From assembly GCA_002474345.1 (NCBI GenBank), contig DKQD01000184.1, positions 1-9,996 on the forward strand: DNA of 9,996 nucleotides, given 5' to 3'. Each line of letters begins with the position of its first letter. Within the stretch, counting starts at the first letter, position 1. Made by a program: the position numbers and the translations under genes. The notes under the pieces were generated by a model. It was not told the origin of the DNA. It searched no databases and saw only the letters and a program-made list of their open reading frames with translations. Source of the DNA: Bacteriovoracaceae bacterium UBA7317. Its GTDB lineage: Bacteria; Bdellovibrionota; Bacteriovoracia; Bacteriovoracales; Bacteriovoracaceae. Shown piece after piece: positions 1-6,837 of this stretch.

Positions 1-1
1 T

Positions 2-337
2 TTAGTTTCAGTTTTTCTATTATTTATTTTTTCTCTTTGGAAAGAGGTGGATATCTCTAAAATTGGCTTTTTAGTCGCTCTTGTGGGTCTTATTGTGCCT
101 ATTGTTTTTAAGCCAGTGGCTTTTTTTTGGTTTAATTTTTCAGTGGTTTTAGGAAATATAAGCTCTAAAGTAGTCCTAACACTTATATTTTATATTGTTG
201 TCTCTCCAATCTCAATCTTCCGGAAAATGTTGTGGCATGATGCTCTTTCACTAAAAAGCTGGAAAAAAGATGATTCGAGCCTTTTTAAAAATAGAAACCA
301 TGAATTTGATAAAAAGGATCTAGAGACAGTTTTTTGA
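2..337 (+). CDS. SxtJ-like membrane protein, 5' end cut by window
   Basis: This is a small integral membrane protein of the SxtJ type. A GTG at 47 could start a 96-residue product, but the frame is open back to base 2. The upstream residues (LVSVFLLFIFSLWKE) look like the end of a first membrane helix, so I read the gene as running in from outside the window. Of the 111 visible residues, hydrophobic segments lie at about 1-13, 20-40 and 56-75. They are followed by a charged, lysine-rich tail with the pattern SPISIFRKMLWHDAL, which resembles the SxtJ motif of a Pro-containing helix followed by Arg and Asp. SxtJ function is unknown. Its homologues habitually sit beside NodU-type carbamoyltransferases and DUF5989 peptides, exactly as here. 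The next gene begins 10 bases downstream, so the two are surely co-transcribed. The assignment rests on context plus topology, with moderate sequence resemblance. Confidence 0.72.
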   Translation, partial: LVSVFLLFIFSLWKEVDISKIGFLVALVGLIVPIVFKPVAFFWFNFSVVLGNISSKVVLTLIFYIVVSPISIFRKMLWHDALSLKSWKKDDSSLFKNRNHEFDKKDLETVF

Positions 338-347
338 AGGAGCAGTT

Positions 348-497
348 ATGGAAACTCTAAAAGACTTTTGGGCGTTTATGAATTCAAGAAAGAAGTTTTG
401 GCTATTACCAGCACTTCTTCTTCTCTTTTGTCTAAGTGCATTGCTTGTTTTTTCTAGTGGATCTGCTGTTGCTCCATTTATTTACACAATTTTCTAG
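348..497 (+). CDS. DUF5989 / SxtK-like 49-residue membrane peptide
   Basis: This is a very short gene (49 codons) between the SxtJ-like gene and the carbamoyltransferase gene. It has an ATG at 348, a good GAAGGAG ribosome binding site at 336-342, and a TAG stop at 495-497. The peptide starts METLKDFWAFMNSRKKFW, then has one hydrophobic helix (about residues 18-35, rich in Leu), and ends with GSAVAPFIYTIF. An N-terminal amphipathic stretch with F-W-x-F and R-K-K-x-W-L-L-P, followed by one membrane span and an A-P-F-I-Y-x-x-F end, is characteristic of DUF5989 proteins. Those are about 50 residues long and are found with SxtJ and carbamoyltransferases (SxtK in saxitoxin clusters). Its role is unknown; a membrane anchor or partner for the transferase is a reasonable guess. 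The short spacing on both sides (10 and 9 bases) supports a single transcript. Confidence 0.82.
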   Translation: METLKDFWAFMNSRKKFWLLPALLLLFCLSALLVFSSGSAVAPFIYTIF

Positions 498-506
498 GCG
501 GCATTA

Positions 507-2378
507 ATGACAAAGATTTTAGGTATCTCGGCTTTCTATCACGACAGCGCTGCGGCCATAATTGAGGATGGCCAAGTTTTGTATGCTGCTCAAGAAGAGA
601 GGTTTACGAGAAAGAAAAATGACTCTTCATTTCCAATAAACGCGATAAGGTTTATTTTAAAAGAGTCAAAAATAGATTTTGAAGAAATTGAAGCGGTTGC
701 CTTTTATGATAAGCCCTTTCTTAAGTTTGAAAGGTTGTTAGAGACTTACCATACCTTTGCTCCAAAAGGGCTCAAGAGCTTTTTATCGGCCATGCCAGTT
801 TGGGTAAAAGAAAAAATTTTCATGAAGAGGTTAATTAGAGAAAGCTTATCCGAGTTTGCCGATAAAAATGTCATAAAAAAAACGAAGATCTTTTTTCCAG
901 AGCACCACCTTTCACATGCTGCCAGTGCGTTTTATCCCTCGCCATTTAATGAAGCTGCTATTTTAACCATTGATGGTGTTGGAGAGTGGGCAACCACTGC
1001 TATTTCACACGGTCGGGATAAAAAAATTAAAGTTCTTTCTGAAATTCACTTTCCCCACTCTTTGGGCCTATTGTACTCTGCCTTTACATATTATTGTGGT
1101 TTCAAGGTAAATAGTGGCGAATATAAGCTTATGGGGTTGGCCCCCTATGGAAATCCAGATTCAGAGGAGACTAAGAATTATATTGCTTCTATAAAAGCAG
1201 AGCTTATTGATATTAGAAAAGATGGTTCATTTAGTCTCAATATGAAATTCTTTAATTATGCTACAGGGTTAGAAATGTGTGTCCTTAAAGAATGGGAGAA
1301 ACTATTTAATTTGCCTAAAAGGACTTCTGAAGGAAAAATCAATCAATCCTATATGAATCTTGCCCTGGCCATTCAAGTTGTCACTGAAGAAGTCGTTTTA
1401 AAGCTCGCTCAAACTGCTAAAGAGCTGACAAATAGTAAATACCTTGTTTTGGCCGGTGGTGTGGCCCTTAATTGTGTCGCAAATGGTAAACTTTTACAGA
1501 AAAAAATATTTGATGATATTTGGATACAACCAGCTGCTGGTGATTCAGGGGGATCTCTAGGGGCTGCTTTGGCCTGCTATCATATTGCGATGGATAAGCC
1601 TCGAATAGAGAATAATGACCAAGCTGATTTAATGAGGGGTAGCTACCTAGGACCTTCATATGATGATCATGAAGTTGAGAGGTATTTAAAGAAATTTGGA
1701 GCAAAGTTTCAAAAGTTTGAAAAGTTTGATCAGCTTACTGATGTGGTCTCAGAAAAAATTTCCAAAGGTAATGTTGTTGGTTGGTTTCAAGGTCGATTGG
1801 AGTGGGGACCAAGGGCATTGGGTAATAGAAGCATCTTAGGAGATAGCCGTTTTCCTGACATGCAAAAAAAATTGAATTTAAAGATAAAATACAGAGAAGG
1901 TTTTCGTCCCTTCGCTCCTTCAGTTTTAGAAGAGGATAGAAATGAGTATTTTGACCTCGAAAAAGATTCTCCTTATATGCTTTTGGTGAGTCCAGTAAAG
2001 GGTAAAAGAAGGACTGAGGAACCAAAAGATTATTCCGGTTATGCTCTCTACGATAGGCTTTATCATTTAAGGTCAGATGTCCCTGCTATTACTCACATAG
2101 ATTATTCCGCAAGAGTACAAACAGTCAGCCAAAAAACGAATAAAAGGTATTGGAAACTTATCAAGGCTTATAAAGAAAAAACAGGTTTTGGACTTCTTGT
2201 TAACACGAGTTTTAACGTTAGAGGAGAGCCCATTGTTTGTAGCCCAATGGATGCTTACCTTTGTTTCATGAGAACAGAAATGGATTATCTTGTTATTGGA
2301 AACTACTACCTGGAAAAGGTCAATCAACCTGTTCTTAAAGACCAAGTTGATTGGAAGAATGCCTTTGCTTTGGATTAA
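507..2378 (+). CDS. NodU/CmcH-family O-carbamoyltransferase
   Basis: This 623-residue protein transfers a carbamoyl group from carbamoyl phosphate, through carbamoyl adenylate, to a hydroxyl of a sugar or secondary metabolite in the cytoplasm. The N-terminal domain opens with ILGISAFYHDSAAA (4-17) and the EERFTRKK motif (30-37). It carries the metal-binding HHLSHA motif at 133-138, the TIDGVGEW segment at 154-161 and the GEYKLMGLAPYG motif at 204-215. Further on are GGVALN (317-322), GDSGGSLGAA (345-354) and the C-terminal YrdC-like-domain signature QGRLEWGPRALGNRSIL (428-444), ending with NTSFNVRGEPIV (566-577). All family signatures are intact and the length is normal (about 570-620 usual), so it should be active. 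The ATG at 507 gives the canonical N-terminus. Only 9 bases separate it from the DUF5989 gene. The acceptor cannot be read from sequence; a surface sugar is most likely given the neighbours. Confidence 0.95.
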   Translation: MTKILGISAFYHDSAAAIIEDGQVLYAAQEERFTRKKNDSSFPINAIRFILKESKIDFEEIEAVAFYDKPFLKFERLLETYHTFAPKGLKSFLSAMPVWVKEKIFMKRLIRESLSEFADKNVIKKTKIFFPEHHLSHAASAFYPSPFNEAAILTIDGVGEWATTAISHGRDKKIKVLSEIHFPHSLGLLYSAFTYYCGFKVNSGEYKLMGLAPYGNPDSEETKNYIASIKAELIDIRKDGSFSLNMKFFNYATGLEMCVLKEWEKLFNLPKRTSEGKINQSYMNLALAIQVVTEEVVLKLAQTAKELTNSKYLVLAGGVALNCVANGKLLQKKIFDDIWIQPAAGDSGGSLGAALACYHIAMDKPRIENNDQADLMRGSYLGPSYDDHEVERYLKKFGAKFQKFEKFDQLTDVVSEKISKGNVVGWFQGRLEWGPRALGNRSILGDSRFPDMQKKLNLKIKYREGFRPFAPSVLEEDRNEYFDLEKDSPYMLLVSPVKGKRRTEEPKDYSGYALYDRLYHLRSDVPAITHIDYSARVQTVSQKTNKRYWKLIKAYKEKTGFGLLVNTSFNVRGEPIVCSPMDAYLCFMRTEMDYLVIGNYYLEKVNQPVLKDQVDWKNAFALD

Positions 2379-3607
2379 TCGAGAGAAGAGACCCTTTTGG
2401 GGGCTTTTGAAGTAAGCTTATTTTCTTTTATGTGCTTACTGACCAGTTTACCGGCGAGCATATTTCCGTTGATATTCCAGTGGCCGTCGTATTTCCAATA
2501 AAGATCTTTTTTAGAGTCCAACCATGGTCTGGGACTTAGGTCCGCCTCTTTTTGAAAGCCCTCTTTGAGGTCTAAATAGTTGATCCCTTGATTGTTAAAA
2601 AATGTAATCATTCGTTTCCTTACAGAATCTTGATATTCTTGCTCTTCGCTTGGAAGCATGAATGAGTAGACGTGCTCTTTTTTAGGTATAATGACAACAA
2701 GAAAATTGGCCCCCTGGGTTTCTGAAAAATTTCTTAATTCTGCTATATTATCCAAATTTTTTGAAATGGCTTCTTGAAACCAAGGGTGCCTTGGAAGGTT
2801 TTCGATAGAAGAACCTGGCTTTCGGGGAGACCCCATTAATTTGCTAAAAAAAGTTTTTCTAACTGTCTCATTATTTCTAATGACTTCTTTAAAAATATTC
2901 CACGTTACAACGTTCCTTTTAAGAAAGCATTTGAAACTTCTTAGCCTTTTATAATTAAAGTTATCGTGGGTATCGCAATATTTTTGCCAGAATTTACCAA
3001 TCGTCTGAATTTCCTCTTCTGTTCGATATTTGAGTGTACCTTTTTCAATATCTTGGAAATCAACTTTATCCACAGTTAGGCCATCATAAGTGGTCCGACG
3101 AGGGAATAAATAATCATCCTCAATATCATTCCAATACCAGCCAACGACAATAAGACTAGGGGATTTACCAATTTTTTTTACTACACGTCTCCCTTTAATC
3201 AATTCTTGTTTTGTTCCAAAACCTCTGACACCACATTTAAGGACTCTCTTACCAAGAATTTTTTCTATCTGCGTACCCCATTTATAATCAAATTCCGTCG
3301 CATATTGAGTGAAGCTATCCCCTAGAAGTAAAACGTAATCTTCACTTTTTTTCTTTTCATAAGGCTTATCAAAGCAACCTAGCTCGTTAGACCAAACGTC
3401 GTAAGAGTACATATCTCCGGTTAAGAAGGCTTTTTTTACGCCAAAATTTTCAGCAATATCAAAGCCTATTTCTTTATCTTTTTTCATATAGTCTTTGGGT
3501 AAGGTGTTGACTGAAAGAAGGGCCTTGTAATTAGTCAAACGAAGCCCTGCTTCAAAAAGGACGAAGACAATTAAAAGACTGCATAAAGTTAAAAAAAAGT
3601 TTTTCAT
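2375..3607 (-). CDS. SGNH/GDSL-type hydrolase, membrane-anchored or exported
   Basis: This is a 410-residue SGNH-superfamily protein. The first 20 residues (MKNFFLTLCSLLIVFVLFEA) form a signal peptide or membrane anchor, so the catalytic domain should face the periplasm or outside. The nucleophile block is GDSFT at 96-100 (Ser98). The block II Gly lies in VRGFGTKQE near 127-135, block III is WYWNDIEDD at 157-165 (Asn160), and the C-terminal catalytic Asp/His motif is YDGHWNINGN at 373-382 (Asp374, His376). The D-x-H-W-x-x-x-G form resembles AlgJ/AlgX/DltD-like polysaccharide O-acetyl enzymes rather than classic lipases. The likely role is adding or removing an ester on an exported glycan, which fits its place beside a carbamoyltransferase gene. 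The ATG at 3605-3607 is preceded by an AGGGAAGAG ribosome binding site. The stop codon overlaps the convergent carbamoyltransferase stop by 4 bases. The precise substrate is unknown. Confidence 0.85.
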   Translation of the reverse strand: MKNFFLTLCSLLIVFVLFEAGLRLTNYKALLSVNTLPKDYMKKDKEIGFDIAENFGVKKAFLTGDMYSYDVWSNELGCFDKPYEKKKSEDYVLLLGDSFTQYATEFDYKWGTQIEKILGKRVLKCGVRGFGTKQELIKGRRVVKKIGKSPSLIVVGWYWNDIEDDYLFPRRTTYDGLTVDKVDFQDIEKGTLKYRTEEEIQTIGKFWQKYCDTHDNFNYKRLRSFKCFLKRNVVTWNIFKEVIRNNETVRKTFFSKLMGSPRKPGSSIENLPRHPWFQEAISKNLDNIAELRNFSETQGANFLVVIIPKKEHVYSFMLPSEEQEYQDSVRKRMITFFNNQGINYLDLKEGFQKEADLSPRPWLDSKKDLYWKYDGHWNINGNMLAGKLVSKHIKENKLTSKAPKRVSSLD

Positions 3608-3648
3608 TTTCTCTTCCCTAAAACGTAATGTTGAATCCTTGTCCCCCC

Positions 3649-3678
3649 AGATTAGCAGTGTGCAAAAGAAAAAGTCAA
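3649..3678 (-). promoter_or_regulatory. Candidate sigma-70-like promoter of the SGNH hydrolase gene
   Basis: Read on the - strand, TTGACT (3678-3673, five of six matches to the -35 consensus) is followed after 18 bases by TAATCT (3654-3649, a weak -10). The start of transcription would fall near 3642, giving a leader of about 35 bases before the ATG at 3607. The -35 match is good but the -10 is poor, so this is tentative. Confidence 0.35.
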
Positions 3679-3692
3679 AAAAGACTCAAGTT

Positions 3693-3722
3693 TTGTAATA
3701 GACTCAGTAATCAAATTTTAAT
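3693..3722 (+). promoter_or_regulatory. Candidate sigma-70-like promoter of the acyl-carrier operon
   Basis: TTGTAA at 3693-3698 (four of six) and TTTAAT at 3717-3722 (five of six) are spaced by 18 bases. They lie about 85-115 bases before the acyl carrier protein start. A second possible -10, TATACA at 3755-3760, has no good -35 at the right distance. Some promoter is expected in this 198-base divergent gap because the operon has no upstream gene on its strand; which box is used is uncertain. Confidence 0.35.
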
Positions 3723-3790
3723 AGGGAGTAGCCTTCTCTTTATCAGTTAAAAAATATACAATCCTTTGTGCCTGACCGCTTAGTTTTTTT

Positions 3791-3795
3791 GGAGG
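3791..3795 (+). promoter_or_regulatory. Strong Shine-Dalgarno site for the acyl carrier protein
   Basis: A GGAGG core lies 10 bases before the ATG at 3806. It is the strongest ribosome binding site in the window, consistent with a carrier protein needed in larger amounts than the enzymes that follow. It supports the ATG at 3806 as the start. Confidence 0.75.
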
Positions 3796-3805
3796 AAAAA
3801 TTCAT

Positions 3806-4033
3806 ATGAAAGAAGAGAGCATTTGGAAAAAACTCAGCCCGATATTACTGGAAGAATTGAAAATAGATGAAGTTTCCATCGAAACTTCACAAGAAAATAC
3901 GGCTGAATGGGATTCTATGACTTACCTCTCTATCGTAGCAAGAATTGAGGAAGAGTTTAAAGTAGAAGTCACTCCGCAAAATATTGAAAGATTTTCCTCT
4001 GCAAAGTCCATTGTTGATGAAATTTTGAGGTAA
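3806..4033 (+). CDS. Stand-alone acyl carrier protein
   Basis: This 75-residue carrier protein receives a 4'-phosphopantetheine arm and carries an acyl group as a thioester. The attachment motif is DSM at 36-38 (Ser37) in EWDSMTYLSIVARIEEEF. The helix after it and the acidic helices typical of the fold are present, and the length is normal for a discrete ACP. It differs from the housekeeping fatty-acid ACP (where DSL is followed by V-E-L-V-M) and resembles ACPs of specialised acylation pathways. It is the first gene of a six-gene run. The adjacent acyl ligase starts 7 bases after its stop, which makes that enzyme its probable loading partner. No phosphopantetheinyl transferase or ketosynthase gene is visible here, so the arm must come from a transferase encoded elsewhere and chain extension is not indicated. 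Confidence 0.92.
   Translation: MKEESIWKKLSPILLEELKIDEVSIETSQENTAEWDSMTYLSIVARIEEEFKVEVTPQNIERFSSAKSIVDEILR
4027..4030 (+). promoter_or_regulatory. Shine-Dalgarno site deciding the acyl ligase start
   Basis: GAGG sits inside the last codons of the acyl carrier protein gene, 10 bases before the ATG at 4041. A TTG at 4035 in the same frame would be only 4 bases away. The ATG is therefore the better start for the ligase. Confidence 0.55.
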
Positions 4034-4040
4034 TTTGGCC

Positions 4041-5489
4041 ATGTCAAAACTAACTGAGAAATTAAATGAATTAAAGGTTTGTGAGAGTTTGGTTTATGAG
4101 ATTGAATCAGGTCAATCAAAGACCTACCAGGAGATTTATCAAAACGCTCACAAATACGCTCAATCTTTTTCGGATTTAGATCAAGCTGTCATTTCGGTTA
4201 TCATTCCAAATTCTATTGATTACCTGGAAATCATGATTGGGGTTATTATTTCTGGTAATATTTTTAATCCAATACCATATTTTGTAGAGAATGCTGAGCT
4301 TCCCCGAGTCCTTGGCTACGTAAACCCTGCTGTTGTCTTGACAGACAGACAAGATTTAATTAGCAGTCAGAATCCTTTACAGGATAAATTTATTTTTAAA
4401 AACTACAGTTCTGAAAAACACTCAGACCTCAATTCTTTCAATTTGAACGAGCAACCTGATAGTCAAATAGCTGCTTTGTATTATTCATCAGGAACTACTG
4501 GTAATCCAAAAGGTGTTCTTTATTCTCATAAAAATATTTATGCTCTCATAGATTCCCTCTGTAGGGGGTTTCAATTTGATCAAAAAACTAGGCATTTAAC
4601 TTTTCTTCCATTTGGACATACGGCCTCCATTAATTACAATATTTGGCCATGTCTTTTTCAAAAGAGTGAACTTCACATCTCTAAAGGGTTTGAGTTTTTA
4701 AGGGCCACTTTTTTTAAGGAGCTCTCTGAGCGGAAAATCAACTATACTCAAATTGTTCCAACAGTTGCCTATATGGTTTTAAAACTAGGATTAAAAACTG
4801 ATGGTCTTGACCTTAGTTCTTTAAGGTATATAGGTTGTGGGTCAAGCACTCTTCCCAAAGAGGTTCAGAAAGAATTTGAGATGAAATTTGGTCTTAAAAT
4901 GTCAAACCTCTATGGTTTGTCTGAAACAGGTCCTTCTCATTTCGATAACCCCTTAATGCCAGAGTGGAGAGAAGGGACTATCGGATATCCACTGGATGTT
5001 AATAAATGCAAAATTGCTGAAGATGGAGAAATTCTTCTTAAGGGAGATAATGTTTTTGCAGGATACTATAAAAATGAAAAATTGTATAATGAGGTTGTCA
5101 AAAACGGATGGTTTCATACAGGCGACTTAGGTGAAGAAAAGGAAGGCGTTTTTTATTTTAAGGATAGAAAAAAAGACCTCATTATCAAGTCTGGAATAAA
5201 TATTGTTCCTTCTGAAATTGAAGAGATTATTTATGGGCATAAATCTGTCCATGAATGTGTTGTTGTTGGAAAAGATGATCCGGTATTCGGGCAAAAAATT
5301 GTTTGCTGTATTTCTTTAAATGACCCCAATCTTGATTGGGATGAGCAAAAAAAGGATATTCGTCGAAGATGCAAAGGTCTTCTAAGTACTTACAAGGTTC
5401 CAGATCAATTTGAGCTATTGGCCAATATCCCAAAGACCCATAGTGGTAAATTAGTGAGAAAAGATGTTAGGAACTTCGTTAACCGATAA
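4041..5489 (+). CDS. AMP-forming acyl ligase (ANL superfamily), probable acyl-ACP/acyl-CoA synthetase
   Basis: This 482-residue enzyme activates a carboxylic acid with ATP to an acyl adenylate and passes it to a thiol, here probably the phosphopantetheine of the preceding ACP. Numbering from the ATG at 4041, the A3 P-loop SSGTTGNPKG is at 149-158 and the A5 motif LYGLSETGPS is at 290-299. The A7 motif WFHTGDLG is at 357-364, the A8 hinge DRKKDLIIKSG at 375-385, and the A10 lysine is in KTHSGKLVRK (Lys470). All core motifs are intact. It is slightly short for the superfamily (500-560 usual). The in-frame TTG at 4035 would add two residues but has worse spacing. The gene is 7 bases after the ACP gene and overlaps the next by 26 bases. 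The acid it uses is not predictable; a short hydroxy acid is an inference from the neighbours. Confidence 0.92.
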   Translation: MSKLTEKLNELKVCESLVYEIESGQSKTYQEIYQNAHKYAQSFSDLDQAVISVIIPNSIDYLEIMIGVIISGNIFNPIPYFVENAELPRVLGYVNPAVVLTDRQDLISSQNPLQDKFIFKNYSSEKHSDLNSFNLNEQPDSQIAALYYSSGTTGNPKGVLYSHKNIYALIDSLCRGFQFDQKTRHLTFLPFGHTASINYNIWPCLFQKSELHISKGFEFLRATFFKELSERKINYTQIVPTVAYMVLKLGLKTDGLDLSSLRYIGCGSSTLPKEVQKEFEMKFGLKMSNLYGLSETGPSHFDNPLMPEWREGTIGYPLDVNKCKIAEDGEILLKGDNVFAGYYKNEKLYNEVVKNGWFHTGDLGEEKEGVFYFKDRKKDLIIKSGINIVPSEIEEIIYGHKSVHECVVVGKDDPVFGQKIVCCISLNDPNLDWDEQKKDIRRRCKGLLSTYKVPDQFELLANIPKTHSGKLVRKDVRNFVNR

Positions 5490-6330
5490 GTTTATTATTT
5501 CAGCTTTGAAAAAAGCAGCAGGATATGCCTTGAGTCATTTTTCTCTTACAGGTCAAAAAGGGAAGATGTTCGATTTAGGGACAATTAATAAAAAAGCGAA
5601 GGAAATGGTGTCTGATATTGACCTTAAGGTCCAAGACTTATTAATCGCTTCTTTGATTGAGCACTGCAGGTCTGAGAATATTTTTTCTGAAGAGCTCAAT
5701 AATTTTTCTGAATTACAGGGTAATAAATCAAGCTATAAAATTATTATGGACCCCTTGGATGGAACCCACAATTTTTTGTATGGACTTCCAAATTGGGGAC
5801 TTTCACTTGCACTTTTAAATACTGAAAATGACCCACAATACTCATTTATCTACCTTCCAGTTTACGACTTGATGATTTTTTCTGGAGAAGAAAAGAAAAC
5901 ATTTGTCGTTGAGGGTGATAAAAAGAAAGAGTGTATTCCATCAGATTTAACTGAACTTAAAAGGGCCATGGTCGCTTTTGATAATCAATTCTATAAATTA
6001 CCAGAAGGTGCCTTCAATACCTTTCAAGATCTTGCAAAAAGGTGCTTTACTACAAGAATTCTAGGTTGTTCGTCTTATGATACGGCCATGATTGTTCTAG
6101 GCCACCTCGAATCCAGAGTTTGGTTTAATTGTGAAGCTTATGATATTGCTCCGGCTTTTCCTATTCTTAAAAACTCTGGGGCGCACTTACTGAATCATGA
6201 TTTTAAGCAAGCGAGAAATATATTTTCGAAGAGGTTTATTGGAATAGCGAATTCTTCACTGGCGGTAGAGATGAGTCATTCTATTAAGTTTTTAGAGAGC
6301 AAAAATAGCGACGATTGTTACCACACATAA
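5464..6330 (+). CDS. Inositol-monophosphatase-family phosphatase
   Basis: This 288-residue Mg-dependent phosphatase belongs to the IMPase/CysQ/FBPase family and hydrolyses a small phosphate monoester. The metal site is visible: S-D-I-D at 50-53, FSEE at 74-77 (Glu76/Glu77), DPLDGT at 96-101 (Asp96, Asp99, Gly100, Thr101) and EAYDIAPAFPILKNSGA at 224-240. Asp227 in that last stretch matches the Asp of the family W-D-x-A-A-G motif, although Trp is replaced by Tyr. Length is typical (about 260-290). The ATG at 5464 lies inside the end of the ligase gene, a 26-base overlap that suggests translational coupling, and no strong ribosome binding site is seen. A TTG at 5506 is a possible alternative start. 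In this operon the enzyme probably dephosphorylates an intermediate of the acyl-group pathway rather than serving inositol or PAP metabolism; that is inferred from context alone. Confidence 0.88.
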   Translation: MLGTSLTDKFIISALKKAAGYALSHFSLTGQKGKMFDLGTINKKAKEMVSDIDLKVQDLLIASLIEHCRSENIFSEELNNFSELQGNKSSYKIIMDPLDGTHNFLYGLPNWGLSLALLNTENDPQYSFIYLPVYDLMIFSGEEKKTFVVEGDKKKECIPSDLTELKRAMVAFDNQFYKLPEGAFNTFQDLAKRCFTTRILGCSSYDTAMIVLGHLESRVWFNCEAYDIAPAFPILKNSGAHLLNHDFKQARNIFSKRFIGIANSSLAVEMSHSIKFLESKNSDDCYHT

Positions 6331-6352
6331 TGGAAAAGGAATAAGAGGGCTT

Positions 6353-6754
6353 ATGTTAGATGGACTAGACAAACATCATATAGGTATTGTTATAGACTTA
6401 GAAAAAAAGAAGGAACTTGAGTCTAGGTGGAATGTCTCCTTTCATAAAGATGAACTTCAGGGAGTCCAGGTTCTTTTTGTTAAAGATGAAGAGTTGGGAA
6501 TTTATAGGGAGTACATTACCAATGAGGGGAGGGCCAAGAATTATAACCTTGGGCTTCACCACATTTGCTATAACGCCAAGGATAATGACCATTTTAAGGA
6601 CATTCATACATACCTTTGTTCTGAGAGAAGAGGGGTGAGGTTAACATTTCCGGAAAAGTCTGGGTCAGAAGAATGTAATTACGTGGCCTTTTATTTATTA
6701 AGGGGTTTTGGTGTTGTTGAGATTAATATTTTAGATTATGAGGCCCCAAGTTAG
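6353..6754 (+). CDS. VOC-family protein, methylmalonyl-CoA-epimerase-like
   Basis: This 133-residue protein has the vicinal-oxygen-chelate fold. It begins LDGLDKHHIGIVI (2-14), with His9 at the usual first metal position. The second module starts LGLHHICYNA (66-75), with His69/His70, and the last strand is VAFYLLRGFGVVEINI (111-126), with Glu123 at the position of the terminal metal Glu. These match the H-x-G-I-A-V, G-x-x-H-I-x-Y and G-V-L-V-E-L patterns of methylmalonyl-CoA epimerases, and the length is right for that family. A GAGGG ribosome binding site at 6345-6349 is 3 bases from the ATG, slightly close. It follows the phosphatase gene by 22 bases. A role as epimerase or isomerase of an acyl-CoA or acyl-ACP intermediate would suit an operon with an ACP and acyl ligase, but VOC proteins are functionally diverse. 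Confidence 0.72.
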   Translation: MLDGLDKHHIGIVIDLEKKKELESRWNVSFHKDELQGVQVLFVKDEELGIYREYITNEGRAKNYNLGLHHICYNAKDNDHFKDIHTYLCSERRGVRLTFPEKSGSEECNYVAFYLLRGFGVVEINILDYEAPS

Positions 6755-6837
6755 TTTACTTTTTTAATGGTCAAAAGTTTATTCATTGATTTTTAGTTTC
6801 ATTATAAAGTATCCTTTAAGCTCAGGTATAAGGCTTC

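Larger units (their letters stand above)
3608..3805. other. Divergent intergenic region
   Basis: These 198 bases lie between the divergently transcribed SGNH hydrolase gene and the acyl-carrier operon. Besides the candidate promoters on both strands, they contain a 7-base direct repeat, AGACTCA, at 3682-3688 and 3700-3706 (18 bases apart). This repeat flanks the presumed -35 box of the rightward promoter and could be an operator, although 7-base repeats occur by chance. No small ORF, RNA gene or strong terminator hairpin was found. Confidence 0.5.

Noticed and set aside
1468..2345. Antisense open frames of 78-96 codons within the carbamoyltransferase gene
   Set aside because: They have no recognisable domains, overlap a strongly conserved gene completely and look like low-complexity shadows.
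2386..2408. Possible rho-independent terminator after the carbamoyltransferase gene (CCC-TTTT-GGG core followed by CTTTT)
   Set aside because: The stem has an internal bulge and its outer part uses the T-run itself, so little T-tract remains. It also lies inside the end of the SGNH coding sequence.
3673..3686. AGTC-AAAAAA-GACT inverted repeat as a hairpin
   Set aside because: A four-base stem is too short to be meaningful in such AT-rich DNA.
6398..6638. Open frames on both strands overlapping the VOC gene
   Set aside because: The VOC frame has clear family motifs and a ribosome binding site; the others do not.
6755..6837. Internal promoter before the AAC(3)-like gene (TTGATT near 6786 and TATAAA near 6803)
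   Set aside because: The spacing is only 11 bases, and no -35-like box stands at 16-18 bases, so a promoter is not supported.
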